NCBI GenBank assembly: GCA_946409635.1
Contig: CAMJXD010000004.1
Location: forward strand, 91,322 to 155,321
Source of the DNA: an uncultured Prevotellaceae bacterium
GTDB taxonomy: Bacteria > Bacteroidota > Bacteroidia > Bacteroidales > Muribaculaceae
Direction: 5' to 3'
Length of the DNA: 64,000 nucleotides
This document shows positions 1 to 9,059 of this stretch, in pieces (positions within the stretch are counted from its first letter, which is position 1; every line of letters starts with the position of its first letter). The translations under genes and the position numbers were made by a program. The notes beneath the pieces were generated by a model that saw only the letters and a program-made list of their open reading frames with translations, did no database searches and was not told the origin of the DNA.

Positions 1-2
1 AC

Positions 3-3000
3 TACTATGATGCTCAGCGTAGCTCTATTCTCGACCGCTATAAGCACTATAATGGAACTGAAGGCAACTCGTTATCACAGACCGATGCCGCCGACGGCCA
101 GTACCAGACGTCGCGCTCGACACCCGATGTTGAGGACATCAACCAGGACAACACCCTCAATGAGCATGAACGCTACTTTGAGTATCGCGTACCGATTCAT
201 CCCGACTCGCTCAAGGTGGGTATGTACTTCGTTACCGATAAGCAAATCGCCAATGTTCACACGCGTGATGGTAAGACCCAGGAGGCGACCTGGTATCAGA
301 TCACTATTCCACTGGCCAATTATCAGAAGAAGGTGGGAAGCATCCAGGATTTCTCGTCGATACGCTTCATGCGTATGTACATGACCGGTTTCCGTGGGAC
401 AACCCACTTGAGATTTGCTTCGCTGGACCTCGTCAAGGGAGAGTGGCGCAACTACAAGTTTAACCTCAACATGCGAGGCGATCATCCCGCCAACGGAGCA
501 ATTAGCATCAACACGGTCAACATTGAAGAGAATGCCTCACGTGAGCCCGTCAACTACGTGCTGCCCCCGGGCCTCTCGCGTGTCATCAACAGCGGTCAGT
601 CACAGATTATTCAGCGCAACGAGCAGTCTATGCAGCTCAGCGTCGAGAGTCTGGATGCCGGCGACGCGCGCGGTGTCTACCGCAATACCGAACTCGACCT
701 GCGCACCTATAAGCGTCTCCAGATGTTTGTTCACAATGAGGCTACTGTCGATAACGAGACCAACCTGCGCAACGGCGACGTGTCGTTGTTCGTCCGTCTG
801 GGCTCTGACGTGAAGAATAACTATTATGAGTATGAAATCCCGTTGACCGTGACCCCGGCAGGACGTTATAGTACCAACAGCTCGACCGACCGTCTCAAGG
901 TGTGGCCCGAGGAGAACATGCTCGATGTCAACCTTGATGTTCTGGTCAATGCCAAGAAGCATCGCAATGCCGACAAGATGGCCGGCATTGAAGGAGTGGG
1001 CTACTCCAACAGGTATCAGGATGTTGACGACGAACATCCTAACAACAAGGTCTATGTTGTGGGCAATCCTTCGCTCAGCAAGGTGCGCGTCATGCTCATT
1101 GGTGTCCGCAATAATGCCGCTACGACCAAGAGCTGTGTCGTCTGGGTTGATGAGTTGCGCGTCACCGACTTTGATCAAGAGGGCGGATGGGCAGCCAAGG
1201 CTACCATGACCCTCAACATGAGTGACATCGCCACCCTGAACATGGGCTTCCACAAGGAGACGCAGGGCTTTGGCTCGGTTGACCAAAGCCTGTCTAATCG
1301 CCGCCTGGACAACTATAACCAGTATAACATCGCAGTCCAGGCCGATTTGGGACGCTTTATCCCTGAAAAAGTCAAGCTTCATGCCCCCATCTACTACTCT
1401 TATAATAATGAGAAGACAACGCCCCGCTTCAACCCATTGGACCAGGACGTTGAGTTGGATGATGCCATAGCCATCTGTGAAACTAAGGAGCAGAAGGACA
1501 GCGTCATGGAATATGCCGTCACACAGCGCACGACACAGAACTTCTCTATCTCGGGACTGAAGTTTGACGTGAAGACGATGAAGAATCCCATGCCCTGGGA
1601 TCCTGCCAACTTCTCGTTCAGCTACTCGTTCAGTAAGCAGCATCTCAATGACCCCGAGAATGTCTATGAGAACACCAACGATTACCGCGGTTCGATGCAG
1701 TACAGCTGGACGCCCTATTTCAAACCCTTCAAGCCGTTCTCTCACTTCATCAATGAGAAGAACAAGAACATGAAGTTCTTCCGTGATTGGGAACTTTCCT
1801 GGTTGCCCACCAATGTGGCATTCAGCACCAATATCTCTCGTTACTACTACGAGCAGCAGACGCGCAACGAGACGGGCATTGAAGTCGAGTTACCCGTGTC
1901 GGTGAGCAAGAACTTCTTGTGGGACCGCCAATTCTCTCTCAGCTGGAATTTCACCAAGTCGTTGTCCGCTACGTTCAACAGCAACACTACGGCTCATATC
2001 ATGGAGCCAGTAGGACAGGTCAACCGCAGGCTCTTCCCTGATGCCTACCGTGACTGGCGTGATTCGGTCATGACCTCGATCAAGAATCTGGGAACGCCCT
2101 GGTCTTATAATCAGACGTTCACTGCTACCTATAAAGCCCCGTTCAACCAGATTCCCATCTTGAGCTGGATTACGGCTAATGCTTCCTACAACTCTACCTA
2201 TCGGTGGAACCGTGGTGTCACTGTGGCTAATGTTTCGCCTGGTAACGATATCGCTAACCAGACTTCGCGATCGCTCGATGGCCGATTCAGCTTTGAACAG
2301 TTCTATAGCAAGATACCGTACCTGAAGAAGGTGGACGAGCGCTTCTCAAGCAAGAACACCAAGCGCAACCGTCAGCCGGCCAAGAAGCCCAAGCCCAAGA
2401 AGTATGAGCGCACCCTCAAGCTGAGTCCTGATTCGGCTATCATCATCAATCACAGGATAGGCAACAAGAATGTCAAGGTGACGGCCAAGACGATCGACGA
2501 CGCCCCGTTCAAGATTGAGTACAAGGTGAAGGACAAGGACAATGTCGAGATCAAGACCCTGGGTGAAGAAAACCTCAAGTTCACCATTACCGAGGTCATT
2601 AAGGAAGAAACCCATAACTTCTTCACCGAGGCAGCTCAATATGCCAGCCGTCTCATGATGAGCCTGCGCAACGTGAGTGTGCGCTACAAGCACACTACCT
2701 CGTTGAATATTCCGCAGTTCGTTCCCGAGATTGGTGACATCTTCGGTCAGTCAACTCACTACGATGTGATGGCACCTGGTCTGGACTTTGCCTTTGGATT
2801 TGCCGATGATTCCTATATCACTAGGGCTATGCAACGAGGTTGGCTCAACAAAAACAAGTCGATGATGACCCCGGCCATCTATTCCAACACCAAGGAATTC
2901 AATGCCGAGGTCCAGCTGGAGCCGATTTCTGGCCTGAAGATTACGCTCACGGGTAACCGTACCGACAACCGTACAAACCAGATTCAGTTCATGTTTGACG

Positions 3001-4052
3001 ACCCGACGGTGCTCTATGGCGGTAGCTATACCAAGACGCATATGGCCCTGCGCACAGCATTCAAGACCTTTAGTGCCGCTGACAATTATCGCAGTGAGCC
3101 ATTTGACCAGTTCATGAGCAATATCCCGATTGTGGCCGAGCGCATCCAGCAGCAGTATATGGGAACGACATATCCCAGTCGTGGCTTCTTGATCGAGAAA
3201 GGACTGGCGGGCAACACCTACAGCATCGAGAATGGTGCAGTGAACCCCTCGAGCAGCGATGTGCTGATTCCGGCATTCCTGGCTGCTTACTCTGGCAAGG
3301 ATGCATCCAAGATTGACCTGAATCCCTTCCCAGGCTTCAAGTCTATCCTGCCCAACTGGCGAGTGACCTATGATGGCCTGATGCGCATCCCGTTCTTTAA
3401 GAGGGTGTTTAAGAATTTTACCCTCAATCACTCCTATCAGTGTACCTATAGCGTGGGCAGCTACAACTCATTCACTGATTGGGTGACGTTAGGCAACGGG
3501 CTCGGATTTACGAAGGACGCCGTCAATAATGGCGCTATCCCGTCATCGCCCTACAACATCTCGTCTGTCTCGTTGACCGAGAAGTTCGGGCCGTTGTTTG
3601 GCTTCACGGCGACCTTCCTCAACGACGTGTCGTTCAACATGCAGTATGAGCAGCAACGCACGTTGACGCTGAACTCGGCGGCCGGTCAGTTGGTTGAGGC
3701 TTCCAGCAAGTCGTTTGTTCTGGGTGGCAGCTACAAGATTGCCAATTTCAATCAGATACTGAAGATCAAGTCGATGCAGCAGAACGTGAACAACGACCTC
3801 ACGCTCAACCTGAACGTAAAGATGTCGAACAACACGTCGCTGATACGCAAGTTTGAGAACAACACGGCCCAGCCCACCAATGGAACGCGCACCTGGAACA
3901 TCAACTTCACGGCCAATTATGTCGTGAGCAAGCGCATCACGATGGGCGCCTACTATGAGTACCTGTCTAACATGCCGCTTGTGTCGACCACTTCCTATCC
4001 CACCACGAGCAGCAATTATGGCCTGTCCATCAACATGTCACTTGTCAAGTAA
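3..4052 (+). CDS. sprA: Cell-surface protein SprA, 3' part of the gene
   Basis: The frame is open from the first complete codon of the window to the TAA at 4050-4052, so the gene starts upstream and about 1,350 C-terminal residues are present. SprA (Sov) is the very large outer-membrane translocon of the type IX secretion system in Bacteroidetes. The visible part has the family hallmarks: a segment PDVEDINQDNTLNE near window codon 45, then long stretches of alternating polar and aromatic residues typical of beta strands, ending in a strand-rich C terminus (YGLSINMSLVK). A lysine-rich, lower-complexity insert lies at about 2340-2420. No frameshift is seen. The identification rests on family knowledge of this motif and on the length; the N-terminal domain and signal peptide lie outside the window. 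Confidence 0.93.
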   Translation, partial: YYDAQRSSILDRYKHYNGTEGNSLSQTDAADGQYQTSRSTPDVEDINQDNTLNEHERYFEYRVPIHPDSLKVGMYFVTDKQIANVHTRDGKTQEATWYQITIPLANYQKKVGSIQDFSSIRFMRMYMTGFRGTTHLRFASLDLVKGEWRNYKFNLNMRGDHPANGAISINTVNIEENASREPVNYVLPPGLSRVINSGQSQIIQRNEQSMQLSVESLDAGDARGVYRNTELDLRTYKRLQMFVHNEATVDNETNLRNGDVSLFVRLGSDVKNNYYEYEIPLTVTPAGRYSTNSSTDRLKVWPEENMLDVNLDVLVNAKKHRNADKMAGIEGVGYSNRYQDVDDEHPNNKVYVVGNPSLSKVRVMLIGVRNNAATTKSCVVWVDELRVTDFDQEGGWAAKATMTLNMSDIATLNMGFHKETQGFGSVDQSLSNRRLDNYNQYNIAVQADLGRFIPEKVKLHAPIYYSYNNEKTTPRFNPLDQDVELDDAIAICETKEQKDSVMEYAVTQRTTQNFSISGLKFDVKTMKNPMPWDPANFSFSYSFSKQHLNDPENVYENTNDYRGSMQYSWTPYFKPFKPFSHFINEKNKNMKFFRDWELSWLPTNVAFSTNISRYYYEQQTRNETGIEVELPVSVSKNFLWDRQFSLSWNFTKSLSATFNSNTTAHIMEPVGQVNRRLFPDAYRDWRDSVMTSIKNLGTPWSYNQTFTATYKAPFNQIPILSWITANASYNSTYRWNRGVTVANVSPGNDIANQTSRSLDGRFSFEQFYSKIPYLKKVDERFSSKNTKRNRQPAKKPKPKKYERTLKLSPDSAIIINHRIGNKNVKVTAKTIDDAPFKIEYKVKDKDNVEIKTLGEENLKFTITEVIKEETHNFFTEAAQYASRLMMSLRNVSVRYKHTTSLNIPQFVPEIGDIFGQSTHYDVMAPGLDFAFGFADDSYITRAMQRGWLNKNKSMMTPAIYSNTKEFNAEVQLEPISGLKITLTGNRTDNRTNQIQFMFDDPTVLYGGSYTKTHMALRTAFKTFSAADNYRSEPFDQFMSNIPIVAERIQQQYMGTTYPSRGFLIEKGLAGNTYSIENGAVNPSSSDVLIPAFLAAYSGKDASKIDLNPFPGFKSILPNWRVTYDGLMRIPFFKRVFKNFTLNHSYQCTYSVGSYNSFTDWVTLGNGLGFTKDAVNNGAIPSSPYNISSVSLTEKFGPLFGFTATFLNDVSFNMQYEQQRTLTLNSAAGQLVEASSKSFVLGGSYKIANFNQILKIKSMQQNVNNDLTLNLNVKMSNNTSLIRKFENNTAQPTNGTRTWNINFTANYVVSKRITMGAYYEYLSNMPLVSTTSYPTTSSNYGLSINMSLVK

Positions 4053-4091
4053 AAGAGTCTATTGAACATCCAGTCTTAATTATTAGCTGTC

Positions 4092-5249
4092 ATGATACTC
4101 AGTCTTGCTGTATACACCGGAACCGCCGCTGCAATGGCAGCACTGGGCTGGCATGTGAGCAAGCGTGAGCAGCGCGTGATGGCACAGGGTGGTGCGGAAC
4201 TGCCGTTCTGGTCATGGGAGATTGTGATGGCGATACTGATCTATGTTGCTGTCTCGTCGGTCAGGTGGCTCACGTCATGGGACTATAACATGTACTATGG
4301 TTACTACGTGAGCATGCAGTCGCTGGGCGAGTATTCGCGTGAAAATTTCGAACCCGGATTTACCTTCATCACCACCATGATGGCCAGGGCAGGTTTTCAT
4401 TTTGCCCTGTATTTCGCCTTGTGGGCGATAGTCCAGATCACGTTGTTGTATTATGCGCTCAGGCATCGCAAGGTGTTGCTGCCATGGCTGGCGTTGTGCA
4501 TCTTCTTGGGGCCGTATTACATCTTCTGGATGGGATTTGTGCGTCAGTCGGTGGTTGAATGCCTCTTTGTGTTGATGGTAGAGCTCATCGTGAGGCGCAA
4601 GTTCTGGATCTATCTGCTGCTGTCGTGTGTGGCCATCAGCATTCACAAGATGTGTGTGCTGTTGCTGCCGCTCTACTTGGTGCCGCTGATCAAGGTTCCC
4701 AATGCCAAGCGTTGGATGGCCTTTGGCCTGATTGGCGTTTGCTTCGTGCTTGGCTCATTTCCACAGTGGATTCAATGGATCTTTGACCGCTTGGGCTCAC
4801 TTGCCGATGTCCTGGGCTATGGACACTACTATCGCCTGTTCATGAGTCACAACCTGGAATATGCCTTCAGGAATGTGATGGGCCCGGCACGGTTGTGCCC
4901 ATTGTTGACTTGCCTTCTCATCGTGTGGTATTATCCCGCCATCAGGCAGATGTTCCCCGCCGACCGTTGCCTGCCTGCACTGTTCCGTTTCACGGTGGTG
5001 TACATGGCCTATATCAATCTGTTTGCCAACACGACCCAGTACCTGACACGCCCCGGTGAACTGATGCGTAGTTGCTTCCTGGTGATGGTGTGTTTCTTGT
5101 TGCACTTCCTGTGGCAGCAGCGCAAGTGGCTTCCACTGGCGGCGGCCGCATTCTTTAACTTCTACTACGTCTACTACGAGATCGCCAAGGCATGGATCAG
5201 TCCTGCGAGCATCTATACTCCGGAGCTGTATCACACATTCCTGTTCTGA
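4092..5249 (+). CDS. EpsG-like polytopic membrane protein
   Basis: A 385-residue protein with about ten hydrophobic segments, short loops and many aromatic residues, resembling the EpsG family of exopolysaccharide polymerase-like membrane proteins. Supporting signs are the N-terminal membrane anchor, a loop with SWDYNMYYGYY near residue 60, and a following segment with FEPGFTFI near residue 85; EpsG proteins usually have an aromatic-rich loop of this kind. It follows sprA by 40 bp on the same strand and may be cotranscribed. A strong hairpin follows the stop codon. There are no other polysaccharide genes beside it, so its substrate cannot be stated. It could also be a Wzy-like polymerase. Confidence 0.65.
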   Translation: MILSLAVYTGTAAAMAALGWHVSKREQRVMAQGGAELPFWSWEIVMAILIYVAVSSVRWLTSWDYNMYYGYYVSMQSLGEYSRENFEPGFTFITTMMARAGFHFALYFALWAIVQITLLYYALRHRKVLLPWLALCIFLGPYYIFWMGFVRQSVVECLFVLMVELIVRRKFWIYLLLSCVAISIHKMCVLLLPLYLVPLIKVPNAKRWMAFGLIGVCFVLGSFPQWIQWIFDRLGSLADVLGYGHYYRLFMSHNLEYAFRNVMGPARLCPLLTCLLIVWYYPAIRQMFPADRCLPALFRFTVVYMAYINLFANTTQYLTRPGELMRSCFLVMVCFLLHFLWQQRKWLPLAAAAFFNFYYVYYEIAKAWISPASIYTPELYHTFLF

Positions 5250-5268
5250 TGTGATTTCACTGCATACG

Positions 5269-5303
5269 ACAGAACCCGCCATTATTGTAATGGCGGGTTC
5301 TGT
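5269..5303. terminator. Bidirectional intrinsic terminator
   Basis: A 16-bp perfect inverted repeat (5269-5284 with 5288-5303, arm ACAGAACCCGCCATTA) with a 3-base loop. It sits between the convergent EpsG-like gene and nitroreductase gene and can serve both. Confidence 0.85.
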
Positions 5304-5330
5304 GATTAGCGTTGAAGCCGCAGTCGATGA

Positions 5331-5966
5331 TTACTGCTTCTTGCCCCCAAATGTGTTGTAGCTGATGTTTTCCTGCTTGAACTTATCCTTGGGAGCGGGA
5401 GCCTCGTCGGGATATCCAACGCGGACAACAGCCAGCGGGATGATGTTGGTCGGGCAATTGAGCACGTTGGCCACTTCGGCTGCGCGTTCCATAGCGGGAT
5501 AACAACCGGTCCACACGGCGCCCAGGCCCTGGGCATGGGCTGCAAGCAGCAGATTCTCGGTCGCAGCCGACACGTCCTGGATCCAGAATTCGGGCAACTT
5601 GCCCTTGCCGTCGGGCATGGTCGTCTTGTCGGTATCGCCACACACGGCAATGAGCAGGGGCGTATTGGTGGGCTGTTGACCAGACAGCAGATCGATGGTC
5701 TTCTTGTCGTCAATGACAATGAAGTGCCAGGGCTGCAGGTTCACGGCGGTGGGCGCAGCCATGGCCGCCTTGAGCATGATGTCGATCTTCTCTTGTTCGA
5801 CAGGCTGACTCTTGAACTGTCGGATGCTCGTGCGCGTCATGATGTTCTCGATAGCGGCATTGCTACTGGACGCGGTGTCGGTGGTTTCGGGCTTTGTGTT
5901 GCCCTGCTGGTTGCAGGCGCTGAGTGTGAGCAGAGCGACGGCGATGGCTAGAATTGACTTTTTCAT
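5331..5966 (-). CDS. Nitroreductase-family lipoprotein
   Basis: A 211-residue protein of the FMN-dependent nitroreductase family, which reduces nitro compounds, quinones or flavins with NAD(P)H. The start at 5966 is chosen because it gives a clean lipoprotein signal (MKKSILAIAVALLTLSAC, lipid-attachment Cys 18); an upstream in-frame start would put 34 untypical residues before it. Family motifs are the N-terminal RTSIRQF segment (FMN binding), AAPTAVNLQPWHFIVI in the middle and the GLGAVWTG segment near the C terminus. Most nitroreductases are cytoplasmic, so the lipoprotein signal, which predicts a periplasmic-side membrane anchor, is noteworthy, though it recurs in Bacteroidetes. A -7 element (TATCTTTG) lies upstream at 6016-6023. 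Confidence 0.88.
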   Translation of the reverse strand: MKKSILAIAVALLTLSACNQQGNTKPETTDTASSSNAAIENIMTRTSIRQFKSQPVEQEKIDIMLKAAMAAPTAVNLQPWHFIVIDDKKTIDLLSGQQPTNTPLLIAVCGDTDKTTMPDGKGKLPEFWIQDVSAATENLLLAAHAQGLGAVWTGCYPAMERAAEVANVLNCPTNIIPLAVVRVGYPDEAPAPKDKFKQENISYNTFGGKKQ

Positions 5967-6015
5967 TAGAATAATACTAATGTTGATTGGGTGAATAATT
6001 TTGAAAATCTGGTCG

Positions 6016-6023
6016 CAAAGATA
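6016..6023 (-). promoter_or_regulatory. Bacteroidetes -7 element for the nitroreductase gene
   Basis: The minus strand reads TATCTTTG, an exact match to TAnnTTTG, about 50 bp upstream of the chosen start at 5966. Confidence 0.55.
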
Positions 6024-6094
6024 TGGATTTTCTTGTGTAAAATCAATGTTTAGGCATAGTTTTTGCAAGGCAGAATTTAATTAGTCAAATTGAG

Positions 6095-6124
6095 TTTGTA
6101 TTTGTAAATATTTTACTATCTTTG
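6095..6124 (+). promoter_or_regulatory. Bacteroidetes-type promoter
   Basis: TTTG at 6095-6098 (-33 element) and TATCTTTG at 6117-6124 (-7 element) are separated by 18 bp, close to the 19-21 bp norm. It would drive the membrane protein at 6212 and probably smpB behind it. Confidence 0.65.
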
Positions 6125-6211
6125 CACCCGCAAATTTTGTGCAGTGCAACTGAGGTGTTGATAATCCAGTGGCATCTCGGGGGATGGTGGCAAAAGTCAA
6201 GTTATTTTATT

Positions 6212-6760
6212 ATGAGCATTTGGCATAACATATTCTGTGTGATTACTTCTCCGCGCTATGGCTGGGAGGTCATTAACGAGTCCAATATATCGACTACCAA
6301 GGTGTGGTATGGAACTTATGTGCCCTTGTTGGTCGTGCTGGCGCTCTCGTGCTTTGTGCCCATGATCTATGACCGCACAATCAGCTTCAGCTCGTCGTTG
6401 CTGACAGCCATCGTGATGACGTCGTCATACTACATCGGCTATTATGCCATATTGTACCTGCTCAGCAGCTTTTATCCTGAGTTGGTCAAGACCGAGGGCG
6501 CTCGTGCACGATTGAACGATTTCATCCTCTATAACTTGATTTTTCTGGTGCTGCTGATGATCTTGCGCAATCTCTTGCCCGACGATTTCACGCCGGTGCT
6601 GTTCCTGATGCTCTACCTGCCCTGGATGGTGTATCGCGGCACCGACCACCTGTTTGTCAAGAAGGAAAAGATGGCCCGTTTTGTTGCTGTATCATCGGTG
6701 TTGTTGCTCGTTTTGCCCATCACGCTCCAGATTTTCCTGGATTTATGCACTATCAAGTGA
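6212..6760 (+). CDS. Yip1-like membrane protein
   Basis: A 182-residue polytopic membrane protein. The start at 6212 (MSIWHNIFCVITSPRYGW) is preferred because the upstream candidate at 6122 overlaps the -7 promoter element. Segments of about 20 hydrophobic residues begin near residues 37, 62, 105, 125 and 160. The N-terminal pattern, in which a short helix and a 'P.yGW..i' segment precede the first membrane span, resembles Yip1-domain proteins of Bacteroidetes, but no catalytic residue is visible and no function can be given. It lies 20 bp upstream of smpB, suggesting cotranscription. Confidence 0.6.
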   Translation: MSIWHNIFCVITSPRYGWEVINESNISTTKVWYGTYVPLLVVLALSCFVPMIYDRTISFSSSLLTAIVMTSSYYIGYYAILYLLSSFYPELVKTEGARARLNDFILYNLIFLVLLMILRNLLPDDFTPVLFLMLYLPWMVYRGTDHLFVKKEKMARFVAVSSVLLLVLPITLQIFLDLCTIK

Positions 6761-6780
6761 CTTAAAACTATCTATCGGCT

Positions 6781-7248
6781 ATGGCTTCAAATAACAATCA
6801 CAATAATACAATCAATATCAAGAACCGCAAGGCCACGTTTGATTACGAGATCATCGAGACCTTCACGGCCGGCATTGTGCTCACTGGCACCGAGATTAAG
6901 TCGATTCGCCAGGGCAAGTGTGGCTTGACCGATACCTATTGTATGGTCATCAACGGGGAGATATGGGTCAAGAATATGTATATAGCCGAGTACAGCTACG
7001 GCTCTTATAACAACCACACTACTCACCGCGACCGCAAACTGCTGCTCAACCGCAAGGAGATACGCCGCATTGCCCGCGATACCCAACAGCCCGGAATCGC
7101 CATTGTGCCCTTGCGCCTGTTTATCAATGAGCGTGGCTTGGCCAAGCTGGTCATTGCTCTGGGCCGCGGTAAACGTCAGTTTGACAAGCGACAGTCCATT
7201 AAGGAGCGCGAGGACAAGCGCGCGATTGACCGCATGTTCAAGAAGTAA
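6781..7248 (+). CDS. smpB: SsrA-binding protein SmpB
   Basis: A 155-residue protein, the usual SmpB length. SmpB binds tmRNA and delivers it to stalled ribosomes for trans-translation. Diagnostic segments are the N-terminal [28 protein letters not shown] near residue 32, the [13 protein letters not shown] strand, [11 protein letters not shown], and the basic C-terminal tail ending [16 protein letters not shown] that enters the mRNA channel. An Asn/His-rich stretch at residues 4-11 is a minor oddity. A strong terminator follows. Confidence 0.97.
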   Translation: MASNNNHNNTINIKNRKATFDYEIIETFTAGIVLTGTEIKSIRQGKCGLTDTYCMVINGEIWVKNMYIAEYSYGSYNNHTTHRDRKLLLNRKEIRRIARDTQQPGIAIVPLRLFINERGLAKLVIALGRGKRQFDKRQSIKEREDKRAIDRMFKK

Positions 7249-7284
7249 CAACTAACACAACACATCGAATTATCAATAATGCAG

Positions 7285-7325
7285 AATAACAAAAGGCGGC
7301 CTGTAATTGGTCGCCTTTTGTTATT
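7285..7325. terminator. Intrinsic terminator between smpB and oadB
   Basis: A 14-bp perfect inverted repeat (AATAACAAAAGGCG at 7285-7298 pairing with 7312-7325) with a 13-base loop and T-rich flanks. It lies between convergent genes and can act in both directions. Confidence 0.88.
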
Positions 7326-7352
7326 ATTAAGTAAAGTAGTAATTGTGCTGCC

Positions 7353-8507
7353 TTATCCCAGGAAGCCCAGAAGGACACCAGCGGCAACTGCCGAACCAAT
7401 CACGCCGGCCACGTTGGGACCCATGGCGTGCATGAGCAGGTAGTTGCTGGGATCGGCCTTGAGACCCTGGTCGTTGCTGATGCGTGCGGCCATAGGAACA
7501 GCCGACACACCGGCATTGCCAATCAGCGGGTTGAGCTTCTTGCTCTTCGGCAGGATCAAGTTGAAGATCTTGACGAACAGTACACCCGAGCAGGTAGCGA
7601 TGACAAAGGCGCAGAAGCCCAGGAAGAAGATGAAGATGGTCTCCTTGGTCAGGAATTGCGAAGCCTGGGTCGAAGCACCCACGGTCATACCGAGCAGGAT
7701 GGTCACGATGTCGGTCATGGCGTTGCTGGCGGTATTGGCCAGTCGCTTGGTCACACCGCTCTCACGCAGCAGGTTGCCAAAGAAGAGCATACCCAGCAGG
7801 GGGATAGCCGAGGGGACAACAAAGCAGGTGAGGATGAGGCCAAAGATGGGGAAGAGAATCTTCTCGTTCTGGCTGACCTTACGGGCGGGTTTCATGCGCA
7901 TCTTGCGCTCCTTGTCGGTCGTCAACAGGCGCATGATGGGCGGCTGAATCACCGGCACGAGGGCCATATAACTGTAGGCACTCACGGCGATGGCACCCAT
8001 CAGGTTAGGAGCCAGCTTGGACGACAGGAAGATAGCGGTGGGGCCGTCGGCACCGCCAATGATGGCGATAGCACCGGCCTGGTCGGGCATGAAGCCCAGG
8101 GCAAGGGCGATCATGTAGGCACCAAAGATACCGAACTGTGCTGCAGCACCCACAAGCATCAACTTGGGGTTGGCAATCAAGGCACCAAAGTCGGTCATGG
8201 CTCCGATTCCCAGGAAGATCAAGGGAGGATACCAGCCGTTGCGCACACCTTGATACAAGATGTTGAGCACGGAGCCCTCCTCATAGATGCCGATCTCGTT
8301 ACCCGGCTGGAACGGAATGTTACCAATCAGGATACCGAAGCCGATGGGCACGAGCAGCATGGGCTCGAAATCATGCTTGATGGCCAAGTAGATGAAGAAC
8401 AGGCCCACCAAGATCATGATCAGGTTAGTGTAGTCAAAGTTGTAGAATCCTGTAAAATGCCAGAAGTCCAGCAACTTGGTGAACAGGAAATTGTCAAGCA
8501 GTACCAT
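7353..8507 (-). CDS. oadB: Na+-translocating decarboxylase beta subunit
   Basis: A 384-residue integral membrane subunit of the biotin-dependent sodium-pumping decarboxylases (oxaloacetate, methylmalonyl-CoA or glutaconyl-CoA type). It decarboxylates carboxybiotin and exports Na+. Many hydrophobic helices are present; the re-entrant motif GGADGPTAIF lies at residues 151-160, with Asp 154 corresponding to the essential Asp of this family. The C-terminal GNAGVSAVPMAARIS segment is also conserved. It is the last gene of the mce-mmdA-OadG-like-biotin carrier-oadB operon, so methylmalonyl-CoA is the likely substrate. A short repeat element lies in the 95-bp gap in front of the gene. Confidence 0.95.
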   Translation of the reverse strand: MVLLDNFLFTKLLDFWHFTGFYNFDYTNLIMILVGLFFIYLAIKHDFEPMLLVPIGFGILIGNIPFQPGNEIGIYEEGSVLNILYQGVRNGWYPPLIFLGIGAMTDFGALIANPKLMLVGAAAQFGIFGAYMIALALGFMPDQAGAIAIIGGADGPTAIFLSSKLAPNLMGAIAVSAYSYMALVPVIQPPIMRLLTTDKERKMRMKPARKVSQNEKILFPIFGLILTCFVVPSAIPLLGMLFFGNLLRESGVTKRLANTASNAMTDIVTILLGMTVGASTQASQFLTKETIFIFFLGFCAFVIATCSGVLFVKIFNLILPKSKKLNPLIGNAGVSAVPMAARISNDQGLKADPSNYLLMHAMGPNVAGVIGSAVAAGVLLGFLG

Positions 8508-8510
8508 AGC

Positions 8511-8597
8511 TTTTTAGTTTTCGGTTGTCAGTTTTCGGTTGTCAGTTTTCAACGTCATGCGGATGCTGCTGAAAACATTAAACTAAAAACTGATGAC
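8511..8597. repeat. Intergenic simple-repeat/hairpin element, copy 1
   Basis: Tandem copies of the 14-mer GTTTTCGGTTGTCA (8517-8530 and 8531-8544, then a partial copy) lead into a hairpin with arms GTTTTC (8545-8550) and GAAAAC (8571-8576) around a core containing GCGGATGCTGCT. A related element lies at 11685-11785 in the same operon, also between two genes. Confidence 0.7.
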
Positions 8598-8602
8598 TTT
8601 AA

Positions 8603-9034
8603 TTATCCAATTACCATGATAGTGTTACCCTCGAGTACCGAATCCTCCTTCGACACCTCGATGCTCTTGACAGTACCGTCAATGCCGGCGTGAATCTCGT
8701 TACCCATCTTCATGGCTTCGAGGATGCAAACGACGTCGTCGGCCTTAACCTGTTGGCCAACCTTGACAAAGATGTCCTTGATGACGCCGGGCAGCGGCGA
8801 TTCAATGACGTGACCACCGGCGGCGGGCGCGGCCTTGCGTGCTGCGGGCTTGGGAGCTGCGGCGGGTGCCTCGCTCACGGCAACGCGCTTGACAGCGGGC
8901 GCGGCTTTGGGCTGCTCGGGCAGCTCAACGTCATAGGCCACACCGTTCAACTGGATGTGGGCGATGTTGCCCTCAATGTTATCGATGGCAACATTATACT
9001 CGTTACCATTGATCTTATATTTATATTCCTTCAT
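8603..9034 (-). CDS. Biotin carboxyl carrier subunit of the decarboxylase
   Basis: A 143-residue protein that carries the biotin shuttling CO2 from the carboxyltransferase MmdA to the membrane beta subunit. The N-terminal 40 residues form a small domain, followed by an Ala/Pro/Lys-rich flexible linker at about residues 41-74, then a biotinyl domain. The biotinylation motif EAMKM lies at residues 106-110, with Lys 109 as the expected biotin site. It stands between the OadG-like gene and oadB in the operon. The domain layout matches biotin carrier subunits of Bacteroidales methylmalonyl-CoA decarboxylase. Confidence 0.95.
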   Translation of the reverse strand: MKEYKYKINGNEYNVAIDNIEGNIAHIQLNGVAYDVELPEQPKAAPAVKRVAVSEAPAAAPKPAARKAAPAAGGHVIESPLPGVIKDIFVKVGQQVKADDVVCILEAMKMGNEIHAGIDGTVKSIEVSKEDSVLEGNTIMVIG

Positions 9035-9059
9035 GAGTGAATGATTTTTTTAATGGTGA

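Noticed and set aside
8517..8550. CRISPR array from the tandem 14-mers
   Set aside because: The units are contiguous without spacers and no cas gene occurs in the window.
7428..8693. Long open frame on the plus strand opposite oadB and the biotin carrier gene
   Set aside because: It is the antisense shadow of two clear genes; its translation is His/Glu/Gly-rich without any domain and it has no promoter or ribosome site.
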